The position numbers were made by a program, and so were the translations under genes. Source: Wurfbainia villosa (Eukaryota > Streptophyta > Magnoliopsida > Zingiberales > Zingiberaceae). From it: a DNA stretch of 64,000 nt. The DNA lies in assembly GCA_025175895.1 (NCBI GenBank), contig CM045992.1:120802377-120866376 (forward strand). The letters run 5' to 3'. Positions 12,201 through 23,624 of this stretch are shown in pieces (position 1 is the first letter of the stretch; every line of letters starts with the position of its first letter). The notes under the pieces were generated by a model. The model was not told the DNA's origin and did no database searches. It saw nothing but the letters and a program-made list of their open reading frames with translations.

Positions 12201-13833
12201 GGCATTATTATTTGACTTATTTACACAAAATGCTAGGTGATTTTGTGTCAATTGAACACTAAACTGGTTCTTTATAGCTCACTCGAGTTTTATCCTGAAA
12301 TCATAGTATCATATATACATATGATGTCATATGGTAAAACTTAACACTGAATTGGTTTATTATTTGTGTTGATTTAGTTTGTTCGGATGTGTTTGGTGAC
12401 GAGTCAGAAATTTGGAATATCAGACGTTGGAGATTTAACATCAGCTGACCTCCTTTTCTATTCTTCAGTGCATCACTAGCTGTGCATATAATTTTATTTT
12501 ATAAGTGATCATAATTTTGAAAGAAAATGATTGGGCATCTTTTATTTCATAAGATGTATTACAGTAATTTTGAGTATTGGCAAATAATTCCTGGGTGTAG
12601 GTTGTGTCTGCATATAGTTGTCCACATAAAGAATGTTACTTTCCTAGTTGTAGTTGAAGCGACTATATTTCCAGCTTCTTTCAATACAACCGTTTAGGTA
12701 GATTTTGGTTCATTGTTTTTTAAATCTGTGGAAATTGTCAAAACCTTGCAATTCTGAACCTTTGGTATGGGAATTTATGTGATTCTAATTTTATAATGAG
12801 GAGATTTAGGTAGCAATGACAAACCCTTATCAAGGTAAGTGCTGAGTTTTTTAAGAATCCTGTCAGATGAGAATTTTTTGTGTACACTATTACTCTTTCC
12901 CTTTATAGTTTTCTATCCCATTATTTTTAGTGATCATTTTTTCACGATTATATTAACCGTTTTGAATATTATTTATGATATAGTAGAATGACTTAAATTA
13001 AGCAGAAAATGACTAGTTGCGATTCTATAATCTAGCTATATTATATACTTGAGCATTTTTAAATTTAAATTTTCTGAGATGTAAGTTTTTATATATATTA
13101 TTTTCCTCTAGTATTATTCTTTACCATTCACATATTGATTTTTGCATATCCATGAAGTTTGAAGAATACTGATTATTTGTTTCATTCTGATCCATTTCTT
13201 TGCTTGTCTTATCTAACGCATTTACTTGTAACCGACATTTTAAAGATTATAATCTTTTCTTCTAATATCAAAGTTTACCAATCATCATTTACTAGCATAT
13301 TCTCATTGCCACATCTGCGAACGATTTCTTAACTTCATAGAGAATTTTTCTTGAAATATATACGAACATTGACACCAAAAATATCTTTTGATTATAGTTA
13401 TATATGTTGCCAAAGCGCTGACTTTATAACCGATTATTTATATCATTTTTATATCATTGTCACCCATCTCTTCAATTTCTTCTCTTACTTTATTAGTGCA
13501 TTTTCTTCCGATGTGACAGGAACGACAGCAACAGGAAGAAGAGGCAAAAGAAGCTGAGTTAATGCGAGGAAATCCATTAATCAATGTCAACAATTCAGCT
13601 TCTTTCAATGTCAAGAGAAGGTTTACATTGTTTCTTTGCACCTTCATAATTATGAAAAAAAAAAAAAAAAACTACCTCAGAAACATTGAGACTTTATTCG
13701 ATGCTCCAGGTGGGACGATGATGTTGTTTTCAAAAACCAGGCTCGAGGCGAAACTAAGGCTCCGAAGCGTTTTATCAACGATACTATCAGAAATGACTTC
13801 CATCGCAAGTTTTTGCAGAAGTACATGAAATGA
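9289..13833 (+). CDS. CWC15: CWC15/Cwf15 spliceosome-associated protein
   Basis: Seven exons: 9289-9419, 9858-9964, 10533-10574, 10677-10764, 12030-12120, 13520-13620, 13710-13833. They give 227 residues, the usual length for the family (about 230). The N terminus MTTAARPTWAPAKGG and HTNLKPR is the conserved Cwf15 signature. The middle is charged: EELEERERRHF, then an acidic run of DDDDD followed by EALLAELERIKKER, likely coiled coil. The C terminus has NVKRRWDDDVVFKNQAR and ends NDFHRKFLQKYMK, the highly conserved tail. CWC15 belongs to the Prp19/CDC5L-associated (NTC) complex of the catalytic spliceosome and acts in the nucleus. Introns 4 (1.3 kb) and 5 (1.4 kb) are long and AT-rich with no recognisable inserted gene. 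Function is assigned from family identity; no anomaly was seen. Confidence 0.95.
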
Positions 13834-14709
13834 TTCTGTCAGTGTTCAGTTCTTGGAATTTCTCATCTCAAGTTGGTAAGTTGTATCATACCCATTGCTA
13901 AAATCCGTGGCTAGAGGGTTCTCAACTTGATTATGACATCTTTTAGCTCGGAGAAACTCGGTGTGATTTTATTAGATTGACATAAGTTAAAGCCGACTTA
14001 TATTTCCCCTTTGATTGTGGTTTCTTTTAGGCCATATTTACTTGAGAGGAAACATGGTGGTGTATTATATTGTTGTAGCTTATTTGATCTTTTTTTTTTT
14101 TTTTTTTTTTTTGACTATTGATCATGAAATGAAGTGGCGTCTCTTCTACTAAATTGAGCGAGATAAAATTATGTTGTTCTACCAAAGAGATATAGGACTC
14201 CAAGATAATGTCTAATATCTAAATATCTCATGTGTAGTTAAATTTATATAGCTTTAATATTAATACATGGAAGCTTATGATCAACTGCCCGTGTTACCAT
14301 TATAAAAAGGGAGCGAATTCATTCATATTGGAAACGTATCTCTGATTCATCAGGCATGCTTGGCACGAATCATTAGGGCAAAAATTTGATTAAATCAAAT
14401 AAATTGATTGAAAAGTTCTATTTAATTTAATTTTAAAAAAATATTAGTTTTTTATTTCGATTTTGAAACGAAAATAATTAATTAAATTAAATTAGAGTGT
14501 AAATAGACAATATGAATAAGTTATTAATTAAGCAATTATTTTAAATTGTAATATAAAAATCGTCATCATTAATTAATCGATTAATATTTGGTCGGTAATA
14601 TTTTTTTTAAAAAATTTTAATTTAATTAATTAAATTTTTATATTCGATTTGGTAAAAAATGATTTATTTGATTTCAATTTAATTGGCGATCGATTTTTAT
14701 TAAAAAAAA

Positions 14710-15062
14710 ATTTGATTTATTCGATTTCGATTTATTTAATGTAAAAAATGATACGTTCATTTTAGATGCTTCTCATTGTCGACGCCATAATATACGAAGA
14801 GAGATAAATCATGATTGACTTTTAATTGTACCGATGTCTAGAACCGTAGAGAACAAACACAGTAGCGGAATGATTTTTTTTATTCGATTTGATTAAAAAA
14901 AATTGATTTATTCACTTTCAATTTATTTAATGTAAAAAGTGTTATGTTCATTTTAGACGTTTCTCATTGTCGACGCCACAATATATGAAGAGAGATAAAT
15001 CATGATTGACTTTTAATTGTACCGATGTCTGAGACAGTAGAGGACGGACACAGTAACAGATT
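14710..15062. repeat. Tandem duplication of about 190 bp
   Basis: The segment with TCTCATTGTCGACGCC near 14771 recurs near 14962. Both are followed by AGAGAGATAAATCATGATTG and by ACCGATGTCT, and both are preceded by an ATTTAATGTAAAAA stretch. The two units differ by scattered substitutions, so the duplication is not recent. No coding capacity. Confidence 0.75.
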
Positions 15063-15093
15063 GACTTGTGCTCATTTAGTATAAATTTATATT

Positions 15094-15271
15094 GTATTCG
15101 GAGTCGGCCCTGGGCAGGGACAGCTGGGGCCCCCGCCCATGACCCAATCAAATTTTTTTAAAGATTATAGAGAAAAGGGGTCTATTTTATTGGGGAATTT
15201 TTTTTTTATCTATAAAAAGACCTATTTTTTTTTTCGCCCATGGCCCAAAAATATAAAGGACTGACTCTGAT
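15094..15271. mobile_element. hAT-like non-autonomous relic (copy 1)
   Basis: The left end reads GGAGTCGGCCCTGGGCAG and the right end reads AAAGGACTGACTCTGA. In reverse complement the right end begins TCAGAGTCAGTCC, giving imperfect terminal inverted repeats. The middle (TATAGAGAAAAGGGGTCTAT and later CGCCCATGGCCCAAAA) reappears in altered form at 34030-34200. The CAGAGTC-type ends recall hAT elements. The call rests on two diverged copies. Confidence 0.5.
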
Positions 15272-15669
15272 TGTATTAATCATCCAACTTTATTCGTAAA
15301 GATATGATTGCTCATTTACTTTGGTGTAAAAAGACGATTCATTCGTCTTCAGCGTTCCTATTAATCGATTCTACCATCGATACGAAAGAAAATAATTAAT
15401 TACTAAAAGTATATTGTTGAATTCAAAATTAGAGTTGCGACTGTAGATGCGAGGACTTTTTCTCTAAAAATCTGAATCTGTAGTAATTAAATAGATGAAC
15501 ATAACAACTTGCGTTCCTCGATTCAACAAACTACAGCATCGCCTTCCACACTCGCACTTCAAAGATGAGCATCAAAACCTCAGTTTTTTAGAATTAACGT
15601 TAGTTCTTCCTCGCTCCTCGTGGATGAATCACGAACGCATGCCAATTCCATGCCGACGCAGTTTTTCAA

Positions 15670-16448
15670 TCAGAGCTCCAGCACCACGACTGCAGTTAAT
15701 TTTTACAAATCCAAAATCGATATATCACTGGTGAATCGAAACGAACATTGATAAAGAATTTGCTCTCACATTCGGAGTCGGTGGTGATCCACTGCCCATT
15801 CCTGACGTGCTCGTCGCTGGTCGCGGCGCCCGTCGAAGTGCTCGTCGTCGGGCCGTGCCGTGGCTTTTCGCAAGCAAACGAGAGCCTGGACGCGCTGCCG
15901 GTGTGAATGTGACTGTGATCGTTTCGAGTGGTCGAAGTGGAAGGGAGCGAGAGCGGCGAGCACACCGACGAAGCACCGGAGCAACTGCCGGCGTCCCACT
16001 TGAAGCTGACCTTGCCCGTTGAGTACTCCGGCGAGTCCGCTTCAGGTTTCAGTTTGTGTCGGGAATACAAAACCTGAATTAATATTATTTTTTTATATAA
16101 GAAAATAGAGAGCAAATTAATTCTAAAAAAAAAGTGCCAAGAGTAAATTGAATGCTAAAGATCATTTTTTTAAATAAATAAATCTTAGTAGATATTTTTA
16201 AAATGATATTAGTTGTGCACCTTCTTCCAAGCTTTGCTCCCTCCTTTACCGGACTTGGCGGCCGCCGCCCACCGCAGCAGTTCCTGCTTCACCCGCGCCA
16301 CTGCCCTCCGTCGCTCGCTTGTCGGCGCCGCCTCCTTCTCGCCGCTGCTGTCTCCTCCCTTGGACGCCACCGGCGTCACCGCCGCGTCGCAGATAGGCAA
16401 CACCTTGCACCCCACGTTCACCGCCGTCGTCTCGTGCCCCATTCTCAC
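15670..16448 (-). CDS. Plant-specific uncharacterised protein with WITTDSE...FVVLEL C terminus
   Basis: Three exons: 16448-16221, 16073-15770, 15689-15670, encoding 183 residues. Exon 1 begins MRMGHETTAVNVGCKVLPIC and contains a basic helix (ERRRAVARVKQELLRW) and SKAWKK. Exon 2 has FKWDAGSCSGASS and ends WITTDSE. The tiny last exon adds only FVVLEL and the stop, using GAAT|GTGAGA as donor and CTGCAG|TCGTGG as acceptor across an 80-nt intron. Without that splice the frame runs on into unrelated residues, so the splice is well supported by the family's conserved C terminus, which I recall as WITTDSEFVVLEL in several unannotated plant proteins. No transmembrane segment or known catalytic motif is visible, and I do not know the function. 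The first ATG (16448) is chosen; the second in-frame ATG, two codons on, is equally possible. A TATA-like TATATAT lies at 16576-16582. Confidence 0.75.
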
Positions 16449-19400
16449 CGCAGCGCACTAATCTTCTTCCTCCTCGACTCGGCCGATCGACTCGACTCGA
16501 CACGACGCTATCCTAATCGCCATCGCAGAGCATTTTGTAACGTGGGATAACATGCCATGGACGGCGCCCATCTCATATATATTAATTGAGCTTCGCCTGC
16601 CAGCTGCTGCATGTTCTCCAACTGCAAGTTGCCGGCAGAGACAAGAGAAAAGGGCGGTCAAAGATGCAATCCAATAGCCAGGTACTGAATCTATCGCTCT
16701 TCCTAACCTAATGCCCAATGACGAAGACGGGGATTCGGTTTTATCATCGCAAGTGGAGGGAACGGACAGCGAGCAGAGCAGAAAGTAAAGAGTAGACATA
16801 GATCGATGGCGAAGTGGCCATGTGAGCGTGGAGGGGAGGGGACTTTGTCACAGCTCATGAGCTCACATGGCCGACAACTCGAATGACCTCATCGCCATGG
16901 CCATGACGAAATCCTCCAGGAGGACTGCTGCATGCAGTGGTTTAATTCGCCATGGGACTCGGCGAGGCCACCCATTTGAGAGAGGCACTGTGTGTCAGCC
17001 AGAGCAGGAACAGCATTGGCATACATTTTAAACATTATTATACTTATTTATCTTTATAATTTTAAGATATACTATTAAACTTATTGTAAAATTAAAATTG
17101 GTACACAAATTACTTATGATCTGTCCTGTAGACATGAGAGAGGAGACAATTGATGTGGGTTTAATTAGGTGAGACATGTGGAGTGATGAATGATGAGAAA
17201 CATGTTATTAAGCTGGCTAGAGTTCATTAATTAAGTTAATTTCCATGCTTAATGAATGTGGATTAATTAATAAGAAGAAGATATATATCTGGCAAACTTT
17301 AACATCGACCTACTTTTCTTAAAATAGGAAATAATTTTGATTTTTCCAGTTATCAGAGATCTAACTCATACCCAACGTATCTCATAATTAATGAATATAT
17401 TGACAAGAGAGGTCAAGCACAAATACTCACTCTGTCTCTCCTTGAGCTAATTAAGACCCTGCACAAACAAAACCAGACAGATGATAAACGAAGTCAACCA
17501 AATTGGATCATCGTAATAAAGTCAACGGACAGGAAGAATACCCCAAGCAATTGGAGCTCAGGTTTAGTTCTGGCACTGGATACGCCGAGTTTCTGCAAAT
17601 CTAAGTTGGTCAACCGTATCGTAATCTCACTGCAAAATCCTTAATTAGAACCTTAGTCGAGCGCGAAGTTTCACAGATTAGTCTAACTTAATTTCAAAAT
17701 CAATTTAATATTTCTATTTAATGACGTTAGAAATAATTTTCGAAAACCAAAACATCTACGTTATTCTAAAAAAAATAACTATTAGCTTTAGATTGAAAAT
17801 TTAATAAGGATTAATTTCTTTAAAAATTAAAAAAAAACGAGGTATTTTCTAATCGATTCAAATTTGACTTCGCAGTATGCGTGAGATGAGATGAACGAGG
17901 GAGTTGACTTCACTTTCCAGAGAATTTTGACATGCCCTCGATTCGAACGAGTTATAAGTTAAGTCAACTACTCTTTGCCACGGAAGAAGTCAACCAAATC
18001 CATGACTTTAATTTCTAAAAACACTGCATACGTACGTACAAATACCGACTTGAAAGATTTATTAATAAACATTCTTATTTTCATTGTGCAATCTAAACAT
18101 AATTTTAAATTAGAGAAACCATATATGACCATAATTAATATTTTGCAATTTCGGAGACTCAATTCCAAAGAGTGTGTATATATATCTTAAAGAAATTAAA
18201 TTAATCAGATGAGTTGTGATATATATATATATATTATTAACGTTCCTCGATTGCATTTCCCAAAGAATAATAAAAATAAAACTAAAACTAAAAATAAAAA
18301 TAAAATGAAAGTTAAAATTAATGGGATGCGTGTAGCACGGGCACATAAATATGATGAAACCAGTCCCACTTATCAAAGCAAAGCAGTAAAACCATGGCAA
18401 ATCAGAAATCATAAAATCAAGGCAAATCGTACGATCGAACAAAAGCTTTTATTAAAAGCTCTCGATTTGGCAGCACCACTGTGCACGCATTACACATATG
18501 TGGATCTTGTTATAAACATCATTTATTGTTGGAGCACTCAATATAGTGTTTAGAGCTTCAGCTCCAAAAATTGCTGGTCACAGAGAAAATGCATTAATAG
18601 TTGCTATGAAAGGAACACATAAACTGTGCCAAAATAATATTTATATTTATATACATATATATATATATATATATATTAATTTTTGAGGCAGACGTTTGGC
18701 TCATGAAAGAGAGAATAAGTAGGTGAGCATTAATAGCTATCCAAGGCTTTAATGCAGGATTACCACATGTTAATCATGTGTTTCTTTTGTGTTTTGTTGA
18801 AGGTTCCAGAGAGAGGAAAACACTGAATTGAATTTACAGACAATTCTCTGAATGATGTCCTAAAAGATATAAAGGTCCCCCTGGGAAACAACTAAGACTA
18901 TGTACCTTCTGCATGGTCCACCTGTTAAAGCAATTGTAGGGTTTTGTCTGACAAATGCAATTATTTTTGCGCTTCTATCGGCCATGTAAATGATCAGCAT
19001 ATCACTGAAACAAAAACAAAACAAAACAAAAAAAAAATAGAGCTGGGATTTGATTCTATATATATTATCATGATATATAAATATAGCCTAGTTCTATATT
19101 ATTACTGACTGCAAATATTTTTGTGCTTCCCAATTTCACTTCTTCTGTATATTAGAGTTCTCTTCTTTCTTATCAGACCCTATTTCTGATTGAATTTTTC
19201 TGCGTCTGAACTCTCTCGAAGTGATCAAATAATTTCAGTTCATCGTACTTTGAAGTCTGACTATGTGAGAAGGATTATGAGAAGACGAATGCGGTGTAAA
19301 GCATTCAGTATCAACCATAATATAAACATTGAGAAGAAAAGAAAGAGATCGATTCATTAGTGTAGGATATCATCTTGAGCCAAATTAAACATAAGAAAAA

Positions 19401-20180
19401 AAAATCAGTGTGTTACAAATTTGAGTCAAATGTATGCAGAAGCAAAACAATTTAACAAATGCAGACAATCTTATACTGATTCTCCTTAGCGTAGAAAACT
19501 AGGATATATATCATCTTGCATTTTGTTTTAGACTAATTATAATGTCGTGTGCAGTAGTATAGTAGTTTTGCAGCATCCAGATCAAAGCAAGAGCTAGTAC
19601 ACTCAAGAAACAGAAATTTAATTGTGAGGAAATTAGAAACCGTACCTAGTATATATATTTATAGTGTTGGCCAATCATATAATAAAAGCCAAACTGCAAG
19701 GGAAAAAAAGTCTAGTTCACTGTTTTAAACTAGTAAGTTTCATGGAGGAGAACTCCATTTAAGGTAAGCTGACTTGTAATATAAATTTAGTTAATGTATT
19801 TCTAGCATTTGAGATCGAGAGAGGTACATGAATCATAATGTGATCAAAGAGTCCATTTCTATTTACCTAATATCAATGCGTTTGATGCAGAGGTTAGTCT
19901 TGATCCTACACTGCAAAATGACTCTCATCAAACGCATACAAAGCTGATTTGCAAAATGACAATATTTGCAAATTTTGTATTTCATACATCATTTCCATAA
20001 TGAAATCAAATCGACTAAAGACAAGAAGCTACAAGTTGCCAATCAAAAATAGCACACCGTGATATTGTGAACACTTTTCTTAGCTAATCACCCTAAAACT
20101 AGCAGCTACAAAAGGACTAGTGAATAAAAGATGAAGAGCCAAGAGATAAAACATATAGATCTCTAGGGATCCAAGCTAAG
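16449..20180. other. Long intergenic region, no protein gene seen
   Basis: 16449-16600 is the promoter side of the FVVLEL-family gene. At 16813-16871 GGCCATGTGAGC is repeated in inverted form as GCTCACATGGCC. 17000-20150 is AT-rich with a TA microsatellite at 18655-18676. Part of 18900-20190 may belong to the 3' portion of the primary MIR172 transcript, but no exon could be fixed. Short open frames here have no recognisable content. Confidence 0.45.
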
Positions 20181-20189
20181 TGTTACCTG

Positions 20190-20400
20190 ATGAGTGATGG
20201 GAACGAAGATCTCAATCGACTTGGCGGCTGCACACAATGAGCCACATATTTGCCGATGCAGCATCATCAAGATTCTCAGCGGCCAGGAAAGACAAACTGA
20301 TGACTTGCGATCGACGAGTGAATATCGATCCGTTTGTGAATCTTGATGATGCCACAGCTGCAAACACCGGCTGTAACTTCAGGAGTTTTAAGCTTGGTTT
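20190..20400 (-). ncRNA. MIR172: MIR172 precursor stem-loop
   Basis: Mature miR172 is read on the minus strand at 20276-20256. It begins AGAATCTTGATGATG, continues CTGCAT, and lies on the 3' arm, as in known MIR172 precursors. The passenger strand is at 20355-20335 on the 5' arm (GTGGCATCATCAAGATTCAC, then A). The two pair through GGCATCATCAAGATTC with about 58 nt between them that can form the loop and upper stem; flanking bases (TTTGCAGC against CGGCAAA) extend the lower stem. miR172 guides ARGONAUTE to AP2-like mRNAs and promotes the juvenile-to-adult and floral transitions. A good donor (CATCAG|GTAACA, intron from 20186) lies downstream, fitting a spliced primary transcript. Upstream (20700-20920) the minus strand is CT-rich, as in many plant 5' leaders. 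Open frames over the hairpin are incidental. Confidence 0.93.
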
Positions 20401-21200
20401 AGCGAGAGGAGGAAAGGAGAAGGAAGAGGAGGACTGAAACAAGTAGTTGAGCAGGATGCAGAAGAAAGATGGTGGATTTATGGACCCACACACAGGAGGA
20501 ATCTTTGCAGTCTTGATTTGAGGGTTGTACTGAGGTGAAACATTTGTATTATCAGCACCAAATCCACTTTCAAACAACCAACAGAATCAAAAGGAGCAAA
20601 TCCTAGATTGAAGCAAACAAAGAAAAGGATAGATTTTGCAGATGAAGAATGAAAGCAAGTCACCTACCTCCTACTATTAGAGAGGTTTAGGTGGGGAAAA
20701 AAAAAAGAAAAAGAAGAAGAGGAGGAGTAGGAGGAGGAGGAGGAGGAGAAAGTAGAAGAAAAGATGATGATGATGAAGAAGAAGAAGAAGAAGAAGAATA
20801 GGGTTAGAAATTAAATGAGATCTGACACGTTTGTAGGTGAAGAGCCATGGGTTATGAGGATAGAAGTGATAGAAAGGAAGGAATCTGATCAAGTGGAGGA
20901 AAAGAGAGAGAGAGAAAGTTAGAGATGGTACTATGGACAGGTACGTGGGAGAAGGATGTGTGTGAGTGTGTGTGTCTAAAATGGCAGATGGCTAGGTTTT
21001 GATTGTGATCTAAGGAGTAACATCTGGTCCAACCCAAGTGCTAGTTGTGAGAATTCGCGTTTCTTAGGATGAAAAGGAAAGAAAAGTAGTCTTTTCTAAT
21101 AAACAAAATAATAACATATGTTTCTCTTCTGACTTCTAGTTTCCTGTCAACTTTAGACATCCTCCAAGGAATACAAGGAAGGATTTGCTTTGGCCTTTGT

Positions 21201-21202
<2 letters not shown>

Positions 21203-21237
<35 letters not shown>
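21203..21237. repeat. (TC)n microsatellite
   Basis: An uninterrupted run of about 17 TC dinucleotides, a likely length-polymorphic site. It lies upstream of the MIR172 transcription unit, which is on the minus strand. Confidence 0.9.
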
Positions 21238-21240
<3 letters not shown>

Positions 21241-22410
21241 CATGATCTCAGAATTTTAAATTCATCTTAATGCATTTTACAGTATTTAATAAACCCTTAT
21301 AGCTAGTTTTTAAAATCATTTTGTTCCTTTAATAACAAATATCATTGCTTAATGAAATAATTAATGGCATGACTAACCACCCAGTATCCTTTTGCTTTGA
21401 AAATTGATTATGTTATTATTTATTGATCAAGTAGAATAAAAGTGTTAGCGGTTAAGGTAAGAGAATAAAAGAGTTTGATAAAAAAAAAAAGAGACAGTAT
21501 TTTTATAGAGTGTAAGAAATCAGTCGATTCGATTTTTTTTTTCTCTATATTTATTCCTCACACGTACAAGGTATGGGTGATCAACTGATCATTTTTTTAG
21601 TGTGTGTATATAGTTCTTTTTACGAGATAATCTTACATTAAACAATGTTACATCTAATGTTTAAAGTTGCATTTTTGATTTAAGAATTTAGTTCCCAATT
21701 AGAATAAGATATTTTGATTTAGTTCCTACAGTACTAACATAAGGTTCTAAATGCATCTAAACTTATTATGGAAGGGATGGTCATTTAATTATAGATAGCT
21801 CGTAAAAAGAAGAACATCGTTAATAGGTAACTTATTAACGTTCATGGAATCACAATTTGTTTCATCATCTCAAAACTTTCATGGAAGGGATGGCGTTCAT
21901 AGACAACTTGCAGAAGAAGTCTCTATTTCATCATCATCTCAAACAATTTTTGTTTTTTGTTTTTTGTTTTTGTTTTATTTTTCGTCGAGTCCAAGTATGA
22001 CATCTGCAAATAGCTTACAAAAGCCTTTATGTAGTGGTTGCTGGCGATGTGAAGCATGTTTAACTTGTCGTCTCAGACAAGTTCCACTTAATTGTCGATT
22101 GGAAGCTGAATGAGATGTTTAGCTATGTGTTTGTGTTTATCATCCTTAATTGCCTTGATTTTAGTTTTCTAATACAACAAATTAATCTAGATAAAGATTC
22201 CCTTCCCTTGAATATTAATTAACTTGATTCCCCGATCCCTATCCCCCTACAAAAATGAAAATAAGATCCTCTTTTGAATAGATAAAAATTATTCTCGTCC
22301 GATTTGCTTCTTCTTCAACCGATATCTTTGTACATTATCTCTATCCATAACTTGAGCTGCCTATCGTATCTTTTAACTATAAATGCAAAGTACTCGCTTT
22401 GCCTTCTTCT

Positions 22411-23190
22411 ATTTGTGATCGGAATGATACGATTTCGGTATCGTATCGTATCGATAATTTTCGATAATTTTTTAATATAAAATATATAAATTAAAAATAA
22501 AAATTTAAATTTAAATATTAAAAATAAAAAATGTTTAAAAACACTAAAAATTAATTATAATAATAAAATTAATTTAATTAATTTCAATTAAATAGGATTA
22601 GAAAATAAAATAAATTTTAATAATAATAAAATTATTATTTATAATATATAAAATAATTTTATTAAATTTTAATTAATTTTATTTAACCTATAGTTAAACT
22701 ATAGTTTAGGAAATTAATTTTTTTTTAAATGCTCGTCGTCATCGTTGTCGTCCCCGCCGCCCCGCGTGAGGTAGGCATCATCCGCCTTCTCCAGGTCTTC
22801 ACGTGGTCGCCGCGCCCGAGCGGTCTGCGGTCGGCCATTACGATCATTACGACCCCATATTGTGCGATCGTTGCGGCCCTGCACGAAGTCGCCGGCGGTC
22901 ACTACTACGACCACCGCCGAGGTCGGGTGACCCTGTGTGCGCACGAGTCAGGCCGCGGCCCCGCACAAGGTCGACAATGGTAACCTCGCGAGGTCGCCGG
23001 AGGCAACAACGGCCCCCACGTGAGGCCGCCAATAGCCGCCGCGGCCCCAAACGAGACTCCGTTGTTCGACAGAGGCCCACCGTCGTTCATGTGTCTCACG
23101 GGCATGCCGATTTCGGTGGCGCATCGGAACGAAAAAAACTGTCTGTTTCATTCGAAACGGATAGATATTTCAAATTTTGAAAGGAACAAC
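22411..23190. mobile_element. Repeat relic with GATCGGAATGATACG end and GC-rich core
   Basis: The left end GTGATCGGAATGATACG followed by ATTTCGGTATCGTATCG matches, in reverse complement, the sequence at 27180-27222 in the element nested within the SINE. An AT-rich stretch (22460-22720) precedes a GC-rich core (22730-23150) whose open frames lack recognisable protein motifs. The right end (GGCGCATCGGAACGAAAAAA) is less well defined. I infer a degraded non-autonomous DNA element of the same family as 26814-27259. Confidence 0.5.
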
Positions 23191-23624
23191 ACGCAAGGCA
23201 CACAAGAATTCATCTTCTTTAGCTAGGCATTCACATGTCAGTAGATGTCAGTTATGAATCATAGATTTCCAAATCAATAGAGATCAAATTCCAAAATGCA
23301 CCACGCGACCATCATGTTGTAATTTCTAATACTTGTATCATTAATGAAATTTTCTTTATTACAATAACAGTATGTCTCTCAATTCCGCTTCGATCTGCTT
23401 CCATTTATCCACACTCCACAGGAAGTAGAAGGATTGTTGGATCCAATATATCACACTATTCCATATAATATTCTCGATACATTTTTGCGACATATAAAAC
23501 AAATTTTAAAAATTATAAGTATCGATCGAGCTAGCTGAAAGAACCACTTTCAGCTTTAATTATATGATAACGCCATTGTGCTCTAATCTGAGTTGGATCT
23601 CTTGAATAATATAAATCAAGGACC

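Larger units (their letters stand above)
13834..15669. other. Intergenic with a tandem duplication and a hAT-like relic
   Basis: After the CWC15 stop the DNA is AT-rich, with a poly-T run near 14090-14112. It contains a roughly 190-bp tandem duplication (14710-15062) and a small repeat relic (15094-15271), both listed separately. No gene is recognised. The right end contains the 3' flank of the FVVLEL-family gene. Confidence 0.5.
20401..23624. other. MIR172 upstream region, microsatellites and a GC-rich repeat relic
   Basis: 20401-21060 is probably the 5' part and promoter of the minus-strand MIR172 gene, with purine-rich (GGA)n and (GAA)n runs at 20720-20800 and (GA)n near 20900-20916. A (TC)n microsatellite lies at 21203-21237. 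21240-22400 is AT-rich with no gene. 22410-23190 is a GC-rich repeat relic, listed separately. The rest up to 23624 is the 3' flank of the OTU gene. Confidence 0.5.

Noticed and set aside
20212..20577. 121-codon open frame on the minus strand
   Set aside because: It runs straight through the miR172 stem-loop and has no protein motif; the hairpin explains the locus.
22714..23226. Arg/Pro-rich open frames in all frames
   Set aside because: GC-rich repeat core with no recognised domain, no codon-use contrast and a match to a repeat end; treated as a transposon relic.
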